Source: Methanosarcinales archaeon
Lineage (GTDB): Archaea; Halobacteriota; Methanosarcinia; Methanosarcinales; Methanocomedenaceae
Direction of reading: 5' to 3'
Assembly (NCBI GenBank): GCA_030666885.1
Contig: DAOUWY010000052.1
Location: 1-9,352, forward strand
Length of the DNA stretch: 9,352 bases
Below the pieces are notes generated by a model, which saw only the letters and a list, made by a program, of their open reading frames with translations, did no database searches and was not told the DNA's origin. The position numbers and the translations under genes were made by a program. Below are positions 6,940-9,352 of this stretch, piece by piece; within the stretch, counting starts at the first letter, position 1, and each line of letters opens with the position of its first letter.

Positions 6940-7476
6940 CTACATTTTTATTATATCATATATCTCATCAGGACTTTTCAATACTGTGATATTCTCCATC
7001 TGCGCAAGTCTTACGGAATTTGATACATCTACATTGCGCATCTTAAGCTCAAGAGTCTTTCCGGTCGGGGTTGTGGTTTTTACAGTACCTTTGACCTGAT
7101 CGACCGGCAGTATATAGATAGGAGTATCTCCTTTTGCGGTCTGGGACACTGTATTTGTTACCAGGCTGTCAGCAATTCCATTGACGATCTTTGCCACAGT
7201 ATTTGCTGTTGCAGGTGCGATCAACAGCAGGTCATAGAACCCTACCTGAAGCGGACCGGCAATAAAAGGTGAATTAGGCCCGGCATCTGTCTTGAAATTT
7301 GTAAAATCACGTTGTATGTCGTTCCATATGCGGTACCATTTCAATACCGTTTCGCCTTCTTTTGACAGGAATACCATAAAATCAAGATTAGTCTTATTCT
7401 TAATATCGACCATGACATCATAGGTTTCTTTTATCAAGTCACCTGAACCGGTAATTCCCCATGCTATCCTTTTCAT
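6940..7476 (-). CDS. Archaeal flavoprotein, AfpA/DmrB-like (PF02441 fold)
   Basis: A 178-residue FMN-binding flavoprotein. It begins MKRIAWGITGSGD, the phosphate-binding loop of this family, and carries the conserved APATANTVAKIVNGIADSL segment at about 88-105, which lines the flavin site. It ends in ENITVLKSPDEI. Known relatives are Archaeoglobus AfpA, an electron acceptor from ferredoxin, and DmrB, dihydromethanopterin reductase; the sequence alone does not choose between them. I prefer ATG at 7476 because GGGTGAT at 7484-7490 lies 7 nt upstream; GTG 7488 or ATG 7485 would destroy that spacing. The gene starts 19 nt after the rubrerythrin stop and is followed by the YHS gene. This suggests an electron-transfer unit, possibly supplying reducing equivalents to rubrerythrin. 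Confidence 0.85.
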   Translation of the reverse strand: MKRIAWGITGSGDLIKETYDVMVDIKNKTNLDFMVFLSKEGETVLKWYRIWNDIQRDFTNFKTDAGPNSPFIAGPLQVGFYDLLLIAPATANTVAKIVNGIADSLVTNTVSQTAKGDTPIYILPVDQVKGTVKTTTPTGKTLELKMRNVDVSNSVRLAQMENITVLKSPDEIYDIIKM

Positions 7477-7495
7477 TGCCACCATCACCCGTCAA

Positions 7496-8074
7496 TTAAT
7501 AATTCTTTGCCCACAGCTCGAAATATGCCCTTGCATGATCACATGCCGGACACTCCCCAGGTGGCTCTGTACCTTCATGGATGTATCCGCAGTTGCGGCA
7601 TTTCCATTGTACTACTTTATCCCGCCTGAACACCATGTCCTGTTCAATATTTTCGATCAGTGCACGGAAGCGCTCTTCGTGTGCCTTCTCGGCCACTGCG
7701 ATATTCCTGAAAACTTCTGCAATTTCAAAGAAACCTTCCTTTTCGGCTACATCGGCAAATTCCGGATACATTATTGTATGTTCATGATTCTCGCCATCGG
7801 CTGAGGCCTCAAGATTTGATACTGTATCACCTATTATACCTGCTGGAAATGAACCGGTAATTTCTACTTCCCCGCCTTCCAGGAATTTGAATAATCTTTC
7901 AGCATGTTCTTTTTCATTATCAGCTGTCTCTGTGAAGATGGCTGATATCTGTTCGTACCCTGCCTTTTTCGCTGCTGATGCGAAAAATGTGTAGCGGTTT
8001 CTTGCCTGTGATTCTCCTGCAAAAGCGGTTAACAGGTTCTTTTCTGTCTGCGTGGTTTTTATACTTGTTATAAT
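7496..8074 (-). CDS. rbr: Rubrerythrin, full length, non-canonical (ATT or ATA) start
   Basis: A non-haem diiron peroxidase that reduces hydrogen peroxide to water in anaerobes. The open frame from 8074 gives 192 residues, the normal family length. The ferritin-like domain has FAGESQARNRY (E21), ADNEKEH (E54, H57), GENHEHTIMYPEFA (E95/E98) and AEKAHEERF (E129, H132). The C-terminal rubredoxin-like domain has CRNCGY (C159, C162) and CPAC (C175, C178). All iron ligands are present. No ATG, GTG or TTG exists in frame between the upstream TGA (8075-8077) and Met102. A perfect AGGAGGT at 8079-8085 places the start at ATT 8072-8074 (4-nt gap) or ATA 8069-8071 (7-nt gap). The ATG at 8076-8078 touches the ribosome site and is out of frame. 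A start taken at Met102 (7771) would lose most of the diiron domain. Confidence 0.9.
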   Translation of the reverse strand: MITSIKTTQTEKNLLTAFAGESQARNRYTFFASAAKKAGYEQISAIFTETADNEKEHAERLFKFLEGGEVEITGSFPAGIIGDTVSNLEASADGENHEHTIMYPEFADVAEKEGFFEIAEVFRNIAVAEKAHEERFRALIENIEQDMVFRRDKVVQWKCRNCGYIHEGTEPPGECPACDHARAYFELWAKNY

Positions 8075-8078
8075 TCAT

Positions 8079-8085
8079 ACCTCCT
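8079..8085 (-). promoter_or_regulatory. Strong Shine-Dalgarno site deciding the rubrerythrin start
   Basis: The reverse-strand sequence AGGAGGT is fully complementary to the anti-SD end of archaeal 16S rRNA. With it fixed, the usable start codons are ATT at 8074 or ATA at 8071. The adjacent ATG at 8078 has zero spacing and leads into a wrong frame. Confidence 0.75.
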
Positions 8086-8119
8086 GTAAATATTCCAATT
8101 ATTGATTGTGGTCTAAAGC

Positions 8120-8127
8120 TAATATAA
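8120..8127 (-). promoter_or_regulatory. Candidate TATA box for the rubrerythrin operon
   Basis: The reverse strand reads TTATATTA, about 35 nt before the AGGAGGT site, in an AT-rich divergent intergenic region of roughly 190 bp. A start about 25 nt downstream would give a very short leader ending at the ribosome site. A second AT-rich candidate lies near 8152-8160. Confidence 0.35.
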
Positions 8128-8212
8128 TCTTATTTGTAATTACTATTCCTTATAATTTACATGAACAAAATCCTACTTTCGACCAGATCAACTTGAGTAT
8201 CTAATCCTACAT

Positions 8213-8220
8213 TTTATATA
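8213..8220 (+). promoter_or_regulatory. TATA box for the 95-residue hypothetical gene
   Basis: TTTATATA at 8213-8220 is an exact archaeal box A consensus. It lies 51 nt before the ATG at 8272, so transcription would begin near 8243-8246 with a leader of about 28 nt that includes AGGTGA at 8262-8267. Confidence 0.5.
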
Positions 8221-8271
8221 CTACCAGAAAATATTAAATAAATCTGGTTCCTCTTGTTGATAGGTGAAATA

Positions 8272-8559
8272 ATGAAGGATGATATATACGATATTGATTA
8301 CCCCTGTAAACGTCTGAAAGTGATCCTGAATCAGATCGTGCCCGATATTGTGCTGAGGTGGAAAGAGATAAAGATGGATAAGGATGAGATCAATAAAAAC
8401 TTTGGCAACAGGCGCAGGCGGGCATATGAACTGCTGGAAAAGTGTCCCTCAGATGATTATACCCCGGAAATTATCGAGGAAAAATTCAAAGGGGCCTATA
8501 AAGAATTGAAAATGGAATATCCTTTTTCCAAGGAACTTCAGGACGATCAGGCAGAGTAA
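8272..8559 (+). CDS. Hypothetical protein of 95 residues
   Basis: I do not recognise this family. The product is soluble and strongly charged, and probably mostly helical. It has two cysteines (in DYPCKRLK and LEKCPSDD), an NRRRRAYELLEKC helix, and an acidic end (KELQDDQAE). There is no membrane segment. ATG 8272 is preferred: AGGTGA lies 4 nt upstream. A TTG at 8254 is in frame but lies before that ribosome site. The gene has its own TATA box and is divergent from the rubrerythrin operon, so shared regulation is possible. It is convergent with the ferredoxin gene, with a hairpin repeat between them. Confidence 0.7.
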   Translation: MKDDIYDIDYPCKRLKVILNQIVPDIVLRWKEIKMDKDEINKNFGNRRRRAYELLEKCPSDDYTPEIIEEKFKGAYKELKMEYPFSKELQDDQAE

Positions 8560-8655
8560 AATATTGGTTGACAGGATAGAATATCGTGTTGGAGGGGTAT
8601 TATTTACAAGCTTCAAGTATCCGCTTCAAATCTAAGGGTAATTTAAAAATTATTA

Positions 8656-8714
8656 GACCGGATTGACAGGATTAACAGGATATACCGCAAAGTCAATATC
8701 CTGTAAATCCGGTC
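8656..8714. repeat. Hairpin-forming dispersed-type repeat between convergent genes
   Basis: The left arm at 8656-8672 (GACCGGATTGACAGGAT) pairs with the right arm at 8698-8714 at 16 of 17 positions. A second ACAGGATAT at 8675-8683 can instead pair perfectly with 8696-8704, so two nested folds compete. A partial copy, TTGACAGGATA, occurs at 8568-8578. This GGATTnACAGGAT pattern is typical of short palindromic intergenic repeats. The last bases of the right arm supply part of the ferredoxin stop codon (8713-8715). A role in ending both convergent transcripts is possible, but no T-run follows. Confidence 0.65.
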
Positions 8715-8955
8715 AAAATATTATACTTTTTGAAGTGGATACGAATGTACTTCTATTCCGTACGTTAATCGCCATTACAGGACATACACCCACACAATTC
8801 TTGCAGAAGAGACAAGAATCCGGATTCGCTGCAAAATATTCCGGATTACCATCTTTCCTGATTCTAATGCCCCATATTATCGGACCTTTGGGACATACCT
8901 TCTTGCAGCGTCCACAACCTGTGCAAGTATTGTCAATTATTATTTCAACTGTCAT
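8713..8955 (-). CDS. 2[4Fe-4S] ferredoxin-like protein
   Basis: An 80-residue low-potential electron carrier with two cluster motifs: CTGCGRCKKVCPKGP (C11, C14, C17, C21) and CLFCKNCVGVCPVMAI (C48, C51, C54, C58). The 26-residue spacer between them (IIWGIRIRKDGNPEYFAANPD) is longer than in clostridial ferredoxins and is typical of 4Fe-4S domains in archaeal redox chains. No partner domain is attached. A tail after the second cluster (NVRNRSTFVSTSKSIIF) ends in a stop codon within the hairpin repeat, so the original C-terminus may have been altered by repeat insertion. It is divergent from the larB-like gene. The electron donor and acceptor are unknown. Confidence 0.85.
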   Translation of the reverse strand: MTVEIIIDNTCTGCGRCKKVCPKGPIIWGIRIRKDGNPEYFAANPDSCLFCKNCVGVCPVMAINVRNRSTFVSTSKSIIF

Positions 8956-8996
8956 TTTAATTCCAATGTATTTTTCAGGATCGCATCTCCCGGCAT
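8952..8996 (-). other. Possible 14-codon leader ORF overlapping the ferredoxin start
   Basis: ATG at 8994-8996 opens a short frame (MPGDAILKNTLELK) that stops at TGA 8952-8954, overlapping the ferredoxin ATG as ATGA. The same frame is open further back to a TAA and encodes a hydrophobic stretch (IIVGIFFG) without a usual start codon. It may be a leader peptide giving coupled translation, or the end of a decayed gene. No good ribosome site supports it. Confidence 0.25.
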
Positions 8997-9038
8997 ACCA
9001 AAAAAAATTCCTACGATAATGGAAATATATTCATACAG

Positions 9039-9046
9039 GTATATAC
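9039..9046 (-). promoter_or_regulatory. Candidate TATA box for the ferredoxin gene
   Basis: GTATATAC at 9039-9046 reads the same on both strands. For the ferredoxin it would place transcription start near 9015, about 60 nt before its ATG. The 197-bp divergent region up to the larB-like gene is otherwise AT-rich, with no further structure I can support. Confidence 0.3.
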
Positions 9047-9152
9047 AATACCATTAATGGCATATTAATTATCACATAACAGGTTTAATGAGCATACACA
9101 TGTTATTGATATGGAGATTAATTAATGTCCGGAGAAAGGATTGAAATATTTT

Positions 9153-9352
9153 ATGGATTTAAACCATCTACTTGAAAAATTAAAAAACGGGGAGATCGAA
9201 GTTGAAGAAGCCGGCAAGCAGATCAGGCTCGGTAACATCCATACATTGAGCGAAATATCAAATATCGACCCCTTCCGGATGAAACGTACAGGTATACCTG
9301 AAGCCATATTTTCCGAAGGAAAGAATCCGGATGACCTGGCCAATATTGCCAT
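9153..9352 (+). CDS. larB: LarB-like protein (NCAIR mutase/PurE-related), 5' part only
   Basis: The gene runs off the window; the first 66 codons are present. The N-terminus (MDLNHLLEKLKNGEIEVEEA, then FRMKRTGIPEAIFSEGKNPDDL) matches the N-terminal region of LarB, where the R-x-G-x-PE-x-IF-x-EGK segment is characteristic. LarB carboxylates and hydrolyses nicotinic acid adenine dinucleotide as the first step to the nickel-pincer nucleotide cofactor of LarA-type racemases; the PurE-like catalytic domain lies beyond the window. The start is ATG 9153, with purine-rich GGAGAAAGGA at 9131-9140 as a somewhat distant ribosome site; an in-frame TTG at 9141 abuts it. In many archaea LarB homologues occur without a complete lar operon, so the exact pathway here is unproven. 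Confidence 0.8.
   Translation, partial: MDLNHLLEKLKNGEIEVEEAGKQIRLGNIHTLSEISNIDPFRMKRTGIPEAIFSEGKNPDDLANIA

Noticed and set aside
8076..8085. ATG at 8078 as the start of a gene after AGGAGGT
   Set aside because: It has zero spacing from the ribosome site and opens a frame of about 50 codons overlapping the rubrerythrin coding region without any recognisable protein pattern.
8663..9019. Forward 118-codon frame across the ferredoxin
   Set aside because: It is antisense to the two CxxCxxC cluster motifs and begins inside the hairpin repeat.
9122..9352. Reverse-strand frame at the right edge
   Set aside because: It lies opposite the LarB-like N-terminus, which has the family segment RTGIPEAIFSEGK; the reverse frame has none.
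1..9352. CRISPR array, tRNA or rRNA genes
   Set aside because: I saw no regularly spaced direct repeats, no cloverleaf with a TTC-A-like T-arm, and no rRNA-like sequence.

Overview
The window looks like a piece of a euryarchaeal chromosome. The probable source is a methanogen or anaerobic methane oxidiser near the Methanosarcinales. The evidence is an archaeal-type hypoxanthine phosphoribosyltransferase, a three-cysteine archaeal Dph2, an AfpA/DmrB-type archaeal flavoprotein, a rubrerythrin, a LarB-like protein, Shine-Dalgarno sites of the AGGTGAT/GGAGG type, and TATA-like boxes (TTTATATA) instead of bacterial -35/-10 elements. This is inference from protein families; there is no rRNA in the window.

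Layout. (1) Positions 1-1660 hold a small membrane-anchored or secreted protein of unknown function and a stand-alone AAA_14/DUF4143 ATPase. They are separated by an AT-rich stretch with a perfect 15-bp inverted repeat. (2) Positions 1773-3744 are a forward block: hpt (purine salvage), dph2 (first step of diphthamide synthesis), a 46-residue charged mini-protein, and a ThiS/MoaD-like ubiquitin-fold protein ending in Gly-Gly. The mini-protein's last codons carry the ribosome binding site of the ubiquitin-like gene. (3) Positions 3745-4739 hold a reverse-strand YtfJ(GerW)-like/DUF2953 pair, the same pairing as ytfJ/ytfI in Bacillus. Its last stop codon abuts the stop codon of the ubiquitin-like gene with no base between them. 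(4) Positions about 4914-6727 are an insertion sequence remnant of the IS1634 type (IS4-like DDE transposase). The transposase has lost its N-terminus. (5) Positions 6780-8074 are a reverse-strand redox/oxidative-stress operon: rubrerythrin, AfpA/DmrB-like flavoprotein, and a short YHS-domain gene broken by a frameshift. The rubrerythrin is complete but has no ATG, GTG or TTG at its 5' end. (6) Positions 8272-8559 encode a 95-residue protein of unknown function, and a dispersed-repeat-like hairpin lies at 8656-8714. (7) Positions 8713-9352 hold a reverse-strand 2[4Fe-4S] ferredoxin and, divergent from it, the start of a larB-like gene (nickel-pincer nucleotide cofactor synthesis) that runs off the window.

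No coherent new defence or metabolic system is visible. The most useful observations are the non-canonical rubrerythrin start, the broken YHS gene in the same operon, the mini-protein coupled to a ubiquitin-like protein, the archaeal YtfJ/DUF2953 pair, and the inverted repeats.
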